Source of the DNA: Spirochaetales bacterium | GTDB taxonomy: Bacteria > Spirochaetota > Spirochaetia > Treponematales > UBA12059 | NCBI GenBank assembly: GCA_016926955.1 | Contig: JAFGNN010000050.1 | Coordinates: forward strand, 1-42,529 | Length of the DNA: 42,529 nucleotides | Direction of reading: 5' to 3' | Shown here: in pieces, positions 28,585 to 36,174 of the stretch | Numbering within the stretch: position 1 is the first letter of the stretch | Layout: the number at the start of each line of letters is the position of its first letter | Notes under the pieces: model-generated | Database searches by the model: none | Seen by the model: the letters and a program-made list of their open reading frames with translations, nothing else | Told to the model about the DNA's origin: nothing | Made by a program: the position numbers and the translations under genes

Positions 28585-28587
28585 GAT
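28559..28587 (+). promoter_or_regulatory. Leaderless-type promoter before the 28594 gene
   Basis: TTGCCG at 28559-28564 and TAGGAT at 28582-28587 are 17 bases apart. Six bases separate the -10 from the ATG at 28594. The -35 hexamer is identical to that of the exporter operon. It lies in the end of the previous gene. Confidence 0.4.
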
Positions 28588-28593
28588 TGAAGG

Positions 28594-30300
28594 ATGCCTG
28601 AGCCTTCGGCCTTCGACGACCTCGTGAGGGAGCTCTCCCACGACGAGCGACGGGACCTCCTGCACCGCATTCGCGGTGCGGCCAAGGTTTCCGAGGAAGT
28701 CCTTTTCCGCGACGAAGAGGCGGGCCAGCCGGCCATCGATTATGCCGCCCGGTACCGCGAGCTCGGACTCATCGGCCGCATACTTGTCGCCCTCCGTTCC
28801 TTCTTCTCCGGCCTGCCGCGGGACGAGGTGCTGAAGGCCCGCATCCTCGAGGATGTCGCCCGTCGCGTGGAGCTGCGCTCGCCGGGCCTCGCGGACGCTC
28901 GGCGCGGGGTCCTGCTCGAGCGCTTCGCCGTGGAACTCGCCTCCCTCCGCGACGGCTCGCGCTGGTTCGTGGACTACCTGGACCGGGCCCTCGAGAAGGA
29001 CAAGGGCTCCTTCTACGCGTTCGTCGGCTCGGTGTTGCTCGAGGGCGTCCATCGCAAGCTTTGGGACGAGGCGGATCCCTTCGCCATAGCGAACAGGGAC
29101 TCCTCCCTCGACGAGGCGGCGGTCAAGGCGACGGTCTGGTCGATCTACGAGGACGCGGTCGCCTCCATCGGCGAATCGGATCGCCGCCAGGTCTACGCCG
29201 ACCTGCGGAGCCTTCTCTTCCTCCGTCGCCTCGCAACCTTCCTTTTCGATCGAGCGCTCGCCGCCTTCGAGACGGACGCGGCCGGCCGGCGCTCGGCGGT
29301 CTTCCCGGTATTGAAGGACCAGCTTGCCGAGCTCGCCTCGATCCTGGCGTCTATGGCCCAGCCCCCTTCCCTCAAGCTCATGGAGAGCCTTTTGGTCTTC
29401 GCCACCCGCGAAGGCTTGTCCCGCGGCGATTTCGACGTGGAGGGAGAGGTCGCCGGGTTGCTTGAAAAAGCCGACATGGCGCTGTCGCGCGTGCGCGCCT
29501 TCAACCAGCGGGTCCCTCTCGTGCTCCTGGTCCAGCTGGCTTCGGAAGATCCGAACTGGCGTCCGCGCGAGGCCCCCGGGGCCGAGGACTGGTTCGCGCT
29601 CTACCGCCAGTTCTGGCGCGAGCGCCTCGAGCGCCGGATGCTCATCTTCTCGAACCGGCGGAAGGCCGAGGCCCTGTTCCGCGAAGTCGAGCATTTCGCG
29701 GGCCAGGCTCCGGCCTTCGACCACATCAACGTGAAGGACACCGAGCACGCTCCGGGCATCCGCATTGCTCCCCTCATCGCCTTCCTCGCCGCGTTCTACC
29801 GCAACGTCTTCGTGCCCCTGCTGAACAAGCCGCTCCGCATCGTCCTTCTCGACGGCGAGTTCTACAAAAAGGACAACCGGGTCGAATACACCGAGGCCTA
29901 CAACGTCCTCCTCCGCATCGACGAGGTCGCGCGAACCCTGGACCGACGGCTTTCGCCAGGAGGGGAGCTCTCGGAATCCTGGATACAGGCCAGGACGGAC
30001 ATGGGGCATCCGGCGGTCAGGCACCGGCGCATCCAGGGCGCCGCCGCGCTGGCGGCCAAGGAGGCGGAGGATTTCGTCGACTCCGCGGTCTCGGCGTTGA
30101 GGTCGATGGCCGAGGTGCTGCGGGGCATAATGACAAACGAGGTCGGCGGCAAGTATGATTCGCTCGCCAATCTCCACTACCTCGAAGGACGGGCCAACAA
30201 GGAATTTCTCGAGTCGGTCGAGGGCGCGAGAAGCCGTATCGAGCGAGCGCTCTCCATCCTCGACGAGCTGTCGAACCTGGAACTCGGGGGCGGGGCGTGA
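28594..30300 (+). CDS. Large helical protein of unknown function (probable spirochaete-restricted family)
   Basis: A 568-residue protein that is soluble, mostly alpha-helical and rich in Arg, Glu and Ala. It has no signal peptide. One more hydrophobic stretch (about 387-405, LIAFLAAFYRNVFVPLL) could be a buried helix or weak membrane contact. It contains a conserved-looking patch, FDHINVKDTEHAPGIR, and the C-terminal part is heptad-like with coiled-coil potential. It resembles spirochaetal proteins of the DUF5312 type in length and style, but that is recollection, not a search. The next gene overlaps by GTGA, and that one overlaps the OmpA gene by ATGA, so the three form an operon and may work together at the cell envelope. 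No catalytic motif is visible. Confidence 0.82.
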   Translation: MPEPSAFDDLVRELSHDERRDLLHRIRGAAKVSEEVLFRDEEAGQPAIDYAARYRELGLIGRILVALRSFFSGLPRDEVLKARILEDVARRVELRSPGLADARRGVLLERFAVELASLRDGSRWFVDYLDRALEKDKGSFYAFVGSVLLEGVHRKLWDEADPFAIANRDSSLDEAAVKATVWSIYEDAVASIGESDRRQVYADLRSLLFLRRLATFLFDRALAAFETDAAGRRSAVFPVLKDQLAELASILASMAQPPSLKLMESLLVFATREGLSRGDFDVEGEVAGLLEKADMALSRVRAFNQRVPLVLLVQLASEDPNWRPREAPGAEDWFALYRQFWRERLERRMLIFSNRRKAEALFREVEHFAGQAPAFDHINVKDTEHAPGIRIAPLIAFLAAFYRNVFVPLLNKPLRIVLLDGEFYKKDNRVEYTEAYNVLLRIDEVARTLDRRLSPGGELSESWIQARTDMGHPAVRHRRIQGAAALAAKEAEDFVDSAVSALRSMAEVLRGIMTNEVGGKYDSLANLHYLEGRANKEFLESVEGARSRIERALSILDELSNLELGGGA

Positions 30301-31115
30301 GGCTCGAACGGCTTCCGCTCGACCTGGCGATCCGTTCCTCGTCCCATGCCGTCTTCGGCTTCCCCGCGGCGGACGGCGGAGACGGGGCGGCGGCTCCGCT
30401 GGCCGTGCTTTCGCTGAGGGAATCCGGATCGATGCTCTTCCGTCACGGGGCGGCCAACAAGGCCCGCGACGCGTTCTTCGCCTCGCTGGGCGTCGCGCGC
30501 GAACGCGTCGCCGCCCTCGAGCTCATCCATTCCAGGGACGTGCTATGGCCGGAGCGGATCTCAGAGCTGGACGGAAAGAGCGCCGACGGCATCGTCGTCC
30601 GGGACCGCTCGTTCGTTCCCTCGGTGACGGTGGCCGACTGCATGCCCATCTGGCTTTTCCACGGGAAGAGCGGCGCGTTCGGCGTCCTCCATTCCGGATG
30701 GAAGGGAACGGGCATCCTGGCGCGGGCGGTCGATGATTTCAGGACCCGCCTCGGCGCGGCGGCACGGGAGCTTTCCGTGATACTCGGTCCCGCGATCGGT
30801 CCGTGTTGCTACGCGGTGGACGAGGGCCGCGCGCGCTCCTTCGCGTCGGAATACGGAAGCGCCTCGGGTTACCGCGCGCAAGACGGGACCTGGCGGGTCG
30901 ACCTGGTCGAGGCCAACCTCGAGATCGCACGCCGGGAGGGCGTCGGGGCGCTGCTCGTGGTGGACGCCTGCACGTCCTGCGACAAGCGCCTGGGCTCGAA
31001 CCGGCGCGAAGGAGCACGCGGAACGAAGGACGCGAACGGCGCGACTGGCGGACCGCCGGCGTTCACCCGCATGCTCGCGTGCGCCGGATACTTTCCGGCA
31101 TTGGAAGCCTCATGA
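30297..31115 (+). CDS. PgeF/YfiH-family polyphenol oxidase (LACC1-like, purine nucleoside-acting)
   Basis: A 272-residue protein of the PgeF (YfiH/YlmD) family. The metal-site residues are all present: His78 in HSRDV, Cys115 in VADCMPIW and His132 in GVLHSGWKGT. LGPAIGPCCYAVDEG is the usual central motif, and CTSCD...SNRREG stands where most members have CT...FFSYRRDG. Known members are purine nucleoside phosphorylases/adenosine deaminases (LACC1, YlmD) or peptidoglycan-editing factors (PgeF); which activity applies here cannot be told. The replaced FFSY segment and the longer C-terminal loop deviate from the consensus. It starts with GTG overlapping the previous stop, and its stop overlaps the OmpA-family start. 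A role in peptidoglycan quality control would fit the OmpA neighbour, but that is inference. Confidence 0.88.
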   Translation: MRLERLPLDLAIRSSSHAVFGFPAADGGDGAAAPLAVLSLRESGSMLFRHGAANKARDAFFASLGVARERVAALELIHSRDVLWPERISELDGKSADGIVVRDRSFVPSVTVADCMPIWLFHGKSGAFGVLHSGWKGTGILARAVDDFRTRLGAAARELSVILGPAIGPCCYAVDEGRARSFASEYGSASGYRAQDGTWRVDLVEANLEIARREGVGALLVVDACTSCDKRLGSNRREGARGTKDANGATGGPPAFTRMLACAGYFPALEAS

Positions 31116-32464
31116 AGCGCTCGCGCGCGTTGTCATCGCTCGCCGCCTTGCTCGCGCTCCTCGGCGCGGGGAGCGTCGGGGCCCAGGTCGTGATCGCGGA
31201 CGCCGCGACATCGTATGGCCCCCTTCGCTACGCGGAACGCGGCGACTGGTCGCGCTACGACGACGGCCGCTACGTAGGGCTCACGCGCCGCGAGACGCGA
31301 GGCGTCCTCGTCGCCTCGCCCTTCGCGGGCGGGGTCGAATACCGTGGCGATTTCTACGTACTCGAAGAGACGAAGCGCGACGAATCCCTCTCCGCCCGCG
31401 CCGTCGACGAGGTGCTGGGCGCCGCGTGGCGCGTGGGCGGTGACGGCCGCTGGACGATGCTCGAGGATCCGGGATGGCCGTCCCTCCGCGGCGTGCCGGC
31501 CTTCCCCTCGGAACCCGTGCGGGTCGGGGACCGCTGGGTCGCGGAGGGAAGCCGCTCGGTCGATCCGCGCGGCGTGGGCAAGCCCACCCGCGTGCCCGTC
31601 CTCGTCCAGTACGAGTTCAAGGGCGAGCGCGAGTACCGTGGCGAACGCGTGCTCGTCGTAGCGGGCAAGTTCGCCACCCGGTACCGGAAAGGACAGGATC
31701 CGTCCGGCGACCGCGAGCTCGAGGGCGGGACGGGAACCCACGATTTCGAAGCCCTGGTCGACGCGGACTCGGGGCGCCTGCTCCTGCTACGCGACAGCTT
31801 CGACGATACCTGGACCTACGCCGGAAGGCGAACGGTACGGCAGAAGGGCTTCGTCCTGCTGTTCTACGAGGGCGCGACTCCGATCGACCGGGTCGCGCTG
31901 GCCGAGGATTTTTCGTCGGCGATCGGCGAAAGGCCGACGGGGGGCTTCCCGCCCGCACCTTCTCCGTCCACCCATGCGGGAGCGACCGGACCGGGAAGCG
32001 GATCGGCGCCGCCCGAGGCGGGATCCGGGCCCGAAGCGGCCGAAGCCGCCCGGAAGGCCGGGCTGCCCGGCCTGGCGGAATACCCGGAAGCCGGGCTGGA
32101 ACTGCGGGAAGTGGAACGCGGCATCGCGTTGACCATCAAGGACCTTCGCTTTATCGCCGATTCGGACGAGCTTCTGCCTTCGGAGAAGGCGCGGCTCGAC
32201 CTCGTCGCGGCGGCGCTCGCGACCGTGGAAGGACGCAGCTTCCTCGTCGAGGGGCACACCGCCTCCGTGGGAAGGCCCGCTGACGAGCTCGCGCTCTCGG
32301 AGCGCAGGGCGAAGCGCGTGGTGGACGAGCTCGTCGCGCGCGGACTCGAGGCGCGGCGCTTCATCTGGCGCGGACTCGGCTCCACGCGCCCGCTCGCGCC
32401 GAACGACACCGAAGGGGGGCGCGCCCTGAACCGGCGCGTCGAGATCACGATACTCCAGGACTGA
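31112..32464 (+). CDS. OmpA-family peptidoglycan-associated protein
   Basis: A 450-residue protein. A signal peptide (MKRSRALSSL..., cleavage near GSVGA-Q at about 25) leads to a periplasmic N-terminal domain of about 250 residues rich in beta strands. A Pro/Gly/Ala linker follows (about 275-315). The OmpA-C domain (about 335-450) has LVEGHTASVG, LSERRAKRVVDELVARGL and LNRRVEITI, which match the peptidoglycan-binding core including the conserved Arg. It should tether to peptidoglycan in the periplasm. The ATG overlaps the stop of the previous gene (ATGA); the longer upstream frame is a shadow. It ends its operon and converges with the NeuB-family gene. The GC-rich inverted repeat at about 32501-32518 has no T-run, so I do not call it a terminator. 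Confidence 0.9.
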   Translation: MKRSRALSSLAALLALLGAGSVGAQVVIADAATSYGPLRYAERGDWSRYDDGRYVGLTRRETRGVLVASPFAGGVEYRGDFYVLEETKRDESLSARAVDEVLGAAWRVGGDGRWTMLEDPGWPSLRGVPAFPSEPVRVGDRWVAEGSRSVDPRGVGKPTRVPVLVQYEFKGEREYRGERVLVVAGKFATRYRKGQDPSGDRELEGGTGTHDFEALVDADSGRLLLLRDSFDDTWTYAGRRTVRQKGFVLLFYEGATPIDRVALAEDFSSAIGERPTGGFPPAPSPSTHAGATGPGSGSAPPEAGSGPEAAEAARKAGLPGLAEYPEAGLELREVERGIALTIKDLRFIADSDELLPSEKARLDLVAAALATVEGRSFLVEGHTASVGRPADELALSERRAKRVVDELVARGLEARRFIWRGLGSTRPLAPNDTEGGRALNRRVEITILQD

Positions 32465-32517
32465 CAGCGCCCGCGCACCCCGCGAGACGGAACCGGACCG
32501 CGGCCGGCGCCGCGGGT

Positions 32518-33636
32518 TCAGGCAAGGGCGGGTCCGCCGAGATCGGCCCATTCGAGTCCTTCGCCGTCGGGAACCTCGCGGATCGCGACGCGACCGAGGA
32601 CAGCCGGCAGCAGGAAGGGGTCGAGTCCCGGCCGCAGCACCTTTTCCGTGCGGAGCACGGCCAGGTTGCCTTCGGTGAACGCTTCGCCCGCGCGGATGCG
32701 GCGCAGCGCGTGGATCGATCGCCTGGTGCGCTCGTAGTTGGCCCGCTCGCTCGGCGCGAGGCGCTTGCGGCCGTCGCCTATCGTGGCCGAGATCCGTTCC
32801 GCTCCGTAGCGCGCGGCCAGCTCGCGTTCCGTGGCCTCCGCTCCTTCCGCCGTGGCGATCCTGACGGTGCGCGCCATGTGCTCGAAATCCTCGGGCGGCA
32901 GCGCGATAGGGTCGTCGAGGCCGGGATCGCTCCGCGAAAGGCAGATATGTTTCTCGATGACGGCAGCGCCCCGCGCCGTGGCGAGCGCGGGTACGAGGAC
33001 CGGGTCCATGGAGTGGTCCGACACGCCGATCGGGACGCCCAGGAGGGCGGACAGCGGGGAGAGCAGGGCGAGGTTGTAGTCCTCGCACGGGGCCGGATAT
33101 GCGGTGACGCAGTGGAGCAGTGCGAGCGGGCAGCCATCGAGGACAGCCATGGCCCGTTCGAGGTCGCCGAGCGTGGTCACGCCTCCGGAGACGAGGGTAG
33201 GAAGGCCGTACGAGGCGAGTTCCGCGAGCAGGGGCGCGTGGTTGGATTCCGGGCTCGCCACCTTCATGGCCTGAACGCCGAGCCCGCGGAGCTCCCGCGC
33301 GCTCCGGAGGCCGAAAGGCGTGCAGAGGAACGCGAGTCCTGCCGCCTCCGCCGCCTCCTTGCAGACGCCGAGGAAATCCGGACCGGTCTCGAGGGCGCGG
33401 AAGCGCTCGTACAGGGGAATCCGGCCGCCGGGCAGGGGCACGTCGCCGGTCAGGGGGTGGATGATCTCGTCGGCGTAGACGTGCTGGAACTTCACGACGT
33501 CGGCCCCCGAGCGCGCCGCGGCCTCGATGAGGGCGCGGGCCTTTCCCGCGTCTCCGGCGTGGGAGGTACCGACCTCGGCGATGATGACGACGCGACCACT
33601 GCCGACGCCGGGGAAATCGAAAGCGGTTACAGCCAT
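32518..33636 (-). CDS. NeuB-family nonulosonic (sialic-type) acid synthase with SAF domain
   Basis: A 372-residue protein. The TIM-barrel part has IIAEVGTSHAGDAGKA near residue 18 (family form A-E-x-G-x-N-H-x-G), ADVVKFQ, IGVSDHSMDP and AAVIEKHICLSR, all landmarks of NeuB/PseI/LegI enzymes that condense phosphoenolpyruvate with a hexosamine. The C-terminal ~65 residues (RRSIHALRRIRAGEAF...) form the SAF/antifreeze-like lid. The Asn of the N-H motif is Ser here. The product could be neuraminic, pseudaminic or legionaminic acid; spirochaetes may use such sugars for flagellar or surface glycans. No cytidylyltransferase or epimerase is nearby. GAGGTGG precedes the chosen ATG. The longer frame to 34110 runs into the divergent gene and is not real. 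Confidence 0.9.
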   Translation of the reverse strand: MAVTAFDFPGVGSGRVVIIAEVGTSHAGDAGKARALIEAAARSGADVVKFQHVYADEIIHPLTGDVPLPGGRIPLYERFRALETGPDFLGVCKEAAEAAGLAFLCTPFGLRSARELRGLGVQAMKVASPESNHAPLLAELASYGLPTLVSGGVTTLGDLERAMAVLDGCPLALLHCVTAYPAPCEDYNLALLSPLSALLGVPIGVSDHSMDPVLVPALATARGAAVIEKHICLSRSDPGLDDPIALPPEDFEHMARTVRIATAEGAEATERELAARYGAERISATIGDGRKRLAPSERANYERTRRSIHALRRIRAGEAFTEGNLAVLRTEKVLRPGLDPFLLPAVLGRVAIREVPDGEGLEWADLGGPALA

Positions 33637-33684
33637 CTGCGCCACCTCGCGTTTTTCAGGGAGCGCTCGACAAGCGCCCCGGGC

Positions 33685-33690
33685 TATAAT
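33685..33690 (+). promoter_or_regulatory. -10 box of the zinc-ribbon mini-gene
   Basis: A consensus TATAAT, with no clear -35. Transcription would begin at about 33697, either next to a first ATG at 33700 (leaderless) or 30 bases before the better ATG at 33730. Confidence 0.55.
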
Positions 33691-33719
33691 AGAATACGCA
33701 TGTCCATAAGGAAACCCAA
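33691..33719 (-). promoter_or_regulatory. Promoter of the NeuB-family gene, abutting the opposite -10
   Basis: On the minus strand TTGGGT (33719-33714) and TATTCT (33696-33691) are 17 bases apart. The two divergent -10 boxes lie side by side in a 12-base A+T stretch, so the two promoters should exclude each other. The leader to the ATG at 33636 is about 48 bases. Confidence 0.5.
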
Positions 33720-33729
33720 GGAGTCCTTC

Positions 33730-33972
33730 ATGAAGCAGCTGTTTTGCGATGTCTGCCGACGCGAGGTGGCCGACCCGGTACCGGGCCGCTCGTTCTTCTT
33801 TCAGGCCCAGTACGACCTTTGCGAGGATTGCCGCGACGACCTCGAGAAGGCCATGAAGTATACTGTCCGCACCAAGAGGCCCTTCGACTCCGGATGGTAC
33901 GATTCCCTCGTCCTGGACACCATCAAGGCCGGAATCGCCCGAAAGAAGATCGAGGCCAAGGCGTCCCGCTAG
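33730..33972 (+). CDS. Small zinc-ribbon-like protein
   Basis: An 80-residue protein with two Cys pairs, C-D-V-C at about residues 6-9 and C-E-D-C at about 31-34, separated by about 20 residues, which suggests one structural zinc site. The remainder is basic with a helical C-terminus. AAGGAG stands six bases before the ATG at 33730, which I prefer over the ATG at 33700, ten codons earlier. No catalytic residues are visible; a nucleic-acid- or protein-binding accessory role is plausible but unproven. It is divergent from the NeuB-family gene and upstream of yebC, which has its own promoter. Confidence 0.8.
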   Translation: MKQLFCDVCRREVADPVPGRSFFFQAQYDLCEDCRDDLEKAMKYTVRTKRPFDSGWYDSLVLDTIKAGIARKKIEAKASR

Positions 33973-33984
33973 GCTTGCAGGCTC

Positions 33985-34012
33985 GTGCCCGGCGTCGCTT
34001 CGCGTCGGGCAC
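33985..34012 (+). terminator. Possible terminator hairpin after the zinc-ribbon gene
   Basis: GTGCCCG at 33985-33991 pairs with CGGGCAC at 34006-34012, and three more inner pairs can form. Only GTT follows instead of a T-run, so intrinsic termination is uncertain. Confidence 0.35.
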
Positions 34013-34090
34013 GTTCCGCGCCACCGATCCGGACTTGAGTCCTTCCGGATCGCTTCCGTCGGACGCGCCGTCGTGGCTTTTCCGTGTCCG

Positions 34091-34120
34091 TTGACACTTT
34101 TCGCGGGCACGTGCTAGGCT
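34091..34120 (+). promoter_or_regulatory. Promoter of yebC
   Basis: TTGACA (34091-34096), an 18-base spacer and TAGGCT (34115-34120). The leader to the ATG is about 120 bases, long enough for regulation, but I see no known riboswitch in it. Confidence 0.6.
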
Positions 34121-34247
34121 TCGCGGACGGGCCGTTCTCGGCCGCGTTCCCGCCCGCGTAGAACCCTCCAGACGGAATCGTACGGGTTGCGCCGAGCGGA
34201 GCTACCGTTCCAATCCGATCAATCCCGTCACGAGAGAAGGAGCTGCG

Positions 34248-34985
34248 ATGTCCGGCCACAGTAAATGGGCGACGATCAAGCACAAGAAAGGCGCTGCCGA
34301 CGCTAAGCGCGGCCAGATGTTCACCAAGCTGATCAAGGAAATTTCGATCGCCGCGCGTATGGGCGGCGGTGATCCCGATACGAACGCCCGCCTTCGAACC
34401 GCCATCCTCAAGGCCCGTTCTTCGAACATGCCCAAGGACAATATCGACCGTGCCATCAAGAAGGGCACGGGCGAACTCGGCGCCGCGGTCTATGAGGAGC
34501 TCGTCTACGAAGCCTACGCCCCCGGCGGGGTGGCTTTCCTCATCGAGGTCCTGACCGACAACAAGAACCGCGCCGCCGCGGAGGTCCGCAACCTGCTCAC
34601 GCGGGCGGGCGGTTCCCTCGCGACCTCGAACGCCGTGCTCCGCCTCTTCGACCGCAAGGGCGTCATCTCGCTCGACGGCGAGAAGTATGGCGAGGACGCT
34701 GTCATGGAGGTCGCCCTCGAGGCCGGCGCCGACGATATCCAGAACGAGGACGGTGAGCTCGTCGTCTACACCGCCCCCGACGCCTTCGAGGCCGTGCTCA
34801 ACGCCATTAACGCGAAGGGCATGGAGACCGACGGCGCGGAGGTGTCCATGGTTCCCGCGACCTGGGTCGATGTGGACAAGGATGCCGGCGGCAAGCTCCA
34901 GAAGCTCATCGACAAGCTCGAGGAGAATGACGACGTGCAGAACGTCTACCACAACGCCAATATCCCCGAGGACATCGACGAGTAA
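34248..34985 (+). CDS. yebC: YebC/PmpR-family protein (transcriptional regulator / translation factor)
   Basis: A 245-residue protein, full length for the family. The signature N-terminus MSGHSKWATIKHKKGAADAKRG, the FTKLIKEI segment and RSSNMPKDNIDRAIKKG, LTDNKNRAAAEVR and GGSLATSNAV segments are all present. Family members were first described as DNA-binding regulators (PmpR). More recently YebC-type proteins, like the mitochondrial TACO1, were linked to relief of ribosome stalling. It sits directly upstream of ruvC, its usual neighbour, in front of the ruv genes. GAGAAGGAG stands five bases before the ATG, and a good sigma-70 promoter lies 120 bases upstream. It ends in an acidic tail. Confidence 0.97.
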   Translation: MSGHSKWATIKHKKGAADAKRGQMFTKLIKEISIAARMGGGDPDTNARLRTAILKARSSNMPKDNIDRAIKKGTGELGAAVYEELVYEAYAPGGVAFLIEVLTDNKNRAAAEVRNLLTRAGGSLATSNAVLRLFDRKGVISLDGEKYGEDAVMEVALEAGADDIQNEDGELVVYTAPDAFEAVLNAINAKGMETDGAEVSMVPATWVDVDKDAGGKLQKLIDKLEENDDVQNVYHNANIPEDIDE

Positions 34986-35544
34986 GCCGGGGCCGGCACG
35001 CGCCGGCTCGCCCGCCATCGGAAAGGCCGGCGCCCCTCGGGGCCCGGCCTTTCGCGTTTTGGGCATCGACCCGGGGCTCGCCTCCGTAGGGTGGGGAGTG
35101 GTCGAGGGCGGCGCCCGCCTGCGCTGCGTCGCTTATGGACATATCGCCACCTCGCCGGATCTCGCCCTGGACCGCCGCCTCGCGGTCATCCGCGACGGCA
35201 TCGCCTCGGTGCTCGCGGAGTTCGAGCCGGAGGAGGGCGCCATGGAAGCCCTCTACTTTTCGAAAAACGTGACGAGCGGCCTGCTCGTGGCGGAGGCCAA
35301 GGGCGTGATACGGCTCGCCTGCGGCGACAGCGGACTCGCCCTGGTCGAGTACCGTCCCGACGAGCTCAAGAAGTCGCTCGTGGGATCGGCGCGCGCCGAC
35401 AAGGCGGACATGCAGAAGTTTGTGGCGCTGGTGCTCGGTCTGGCGGAAGTGCCCAAACCCGATCATGCGGCGGACGCCCTGGCAGCCGCCGTATGCCATT
35501 GCCACGCGCGGGCCGTTGATCCGCGTCTGCTCCGGCGTATATAA
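34927..35544 (+). CDS. ruvC: RuvC Holliday-junction resolvase (start uncertain)
   Basis: The conserved domain starts at FRVLGIDPGLASVGWG (35050 onward). Catalytic acids are present: Asp in GIDPG, Glu in MEALYFSKN, and the Asp pair in PDHAADALAAAVCH. The product cuts Holliday junctions with RuvAB. No ATG or GTG occurs in frame between the yebC stop (34985) and the domain. The only choices are the ATG at 34927 inside yebC (used here; 205 residues, adding about 41 residues before the domain), a TTG at 35059 that would remove the first strand, or a rare start such as the ATC at 35017. A terminator-like hairpin at 35022-35052 overlaps the N-terminal coding part. The end overlaps the ruvA promoter. 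Confidence 0.85.
   Translation: MTTCRTSTTTPISPRTSTSKPGPARAGSPAIGKAGAPRGPAFRVLGIDPGLASVGWGVVEGGARLRCVAYGHIATSPDLALDRRLAVIRDGIASVLAEFEPEEGAMEALYFSKNVTSGLLVAEAKGVIRLACGDSGLALVEYRPDELKKSLVGSARADKADMQKFVALVLGLAEVPKPDHAADALAAAVCHCHARAVDPRLLRRI
35022..35060 (+). terminator. Terminator-like hairpin between yebC and the ruvC domain
   Basis: AAAGGCCGG (35022-35030) pairs with CCGGCCTTT (35044-35052). Inside, GCCC pairs with GGGC around a CTCG loop with one bulged C. CGCG and four T residues follow. It lies 36 bases behind the yebC stop and overlaps codons just before the conserved GIDPG of RuvC. Confidence 0.6.
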
Positions 35545-35545
35545 T
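35516..35545 (+). promoter_or_regulatory. Leaderless-type promoter of ruvA-ruvB
   Basis: TTGATC (35516-35521), an 18-base spacer and a perfect TATAAT (35540-35545). Seven bases then lead to the ATG at 35553; there is no Shine-Dalgarno sequence. The promoter lies within the last codons of ruvC. Confidence 0.65.
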
Positions 35546-35552
35546 TCCCGCC

Positions 35553-36167
35553 ATGCTCAATTCCGTCTCCGGCGAGATAAGCGAGAAGCGCTTCGACATC
35601 CTGCGCGTCGACACGGGCGGCATAGAGTGGGAGTTCCTCGTGTGCGCACGTTCGATGGACGCCTTCGGCCGGGTCGGCGAGCGGACGCGCGTCTTCGCCT
35701 GGCTGCTGCACACCGAGAAGGACATGCGCCTGTTCGGCTTCCCGAACGAGGCGGAGCGCGCGGCCTTCCTCCAGTTGCTCAAGGTGGACGGCATCGGCCC
35801 CAAGGCCGCGCTCAAGATTCTGACCGGCATCCCGCACGCGGAGCTCGCCGCGGCGCTCGAAGCCGAGGACCTCGCGCGTCTCGAGCGCGTGCCCGGCCTC
35901 GGGCACAAGACCAGCCAGAAACTCGTGCTGGCCCTCAAGGGCAAGCTGGTGTCCGCCACGGACGGAGCGGCGGCGCCGAAGGCGCACGAGCACGGCGACA
36001 TCGTCAGGGCCCTTGTCGAGATGGGTTTCGAACGCAAGGCCGCGGCCGCGGCCGTCAAGGACGCCGCCGCCGAGCTCAAGGGGTCTTCCGCGGATTCAGG
36101 CGAACCGGTCGGGCAGGCCCTCGAGCAGGAGCTCTTCCGGCGCGCCCTCGTGGCCCTGAGCGCGTAG
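35553..36167 (+). CDS. ruvA: Holliday-junction DNA helicase RuvA
   Basis: A 204-residue protein, normal length. Domain I is an OB fold (MLNSVSGEISEK..., about 1-65). Domain II has two helix-hairpin-helix motifs, LLKVDGIGPKAALKIL and LERVPGLGHKTSQKLV. A flexible linker (about 133-147) leads to domain III (about 148-204), which contacts RuvB. A tetramer of RuvA holds the four-way junction and directs RuvB for branch migration. ruvB follows after 7 bases. The gene has its own promoter with almost no leader, so ruvAB can be expressed apart from yebC-ruvC. Confidence 0.97.
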   Translation: MLNSVSGEISEKRFDILRVDTGGIEWEFLVCARSMDAFGRVGERTRVFAWLLHTEKDMRLFGFPNEAERAAFLQLLKVDGIGPKAALKILTGIPHAELAAALEAEDLARLERVPGLGHKTSQKLVLALKGKLVSATDGAAAPKAHEHGDIVRALVEMGFERKAAAAAVKDAAAELKGSSADSGEPVGQALEQELFRRALVALSA

Positions 36168-36174
36168 GCCTGTC

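Noticed and set aside
27976-30177. A 733-codon antisense frame opposite the 28594 gene, and similar long frames at 5166-6980 and 698-1927
   Set aside because: All mirror real genes; the translations are rich in Arg, Glu, His and Gly without structure, as expected for shadow frames in G+C-rich DNA.
32501-32518. Inverted repeat CCGCGGC/GCCGCGG between the OmpA-like and NeuB-family genes as a two-way terminator
   Set aside because: There is no T-run on either side, and such GC palindromes are common by chance at this base composition.
33637-34110. N-terminal extension of the NeuB-family frame
   Set aside because: It would run through the divergent zinc-ribbon gene and both promoters. The ATG at 33636 has a good Shine-Dalgarno sequence and matches the family start.
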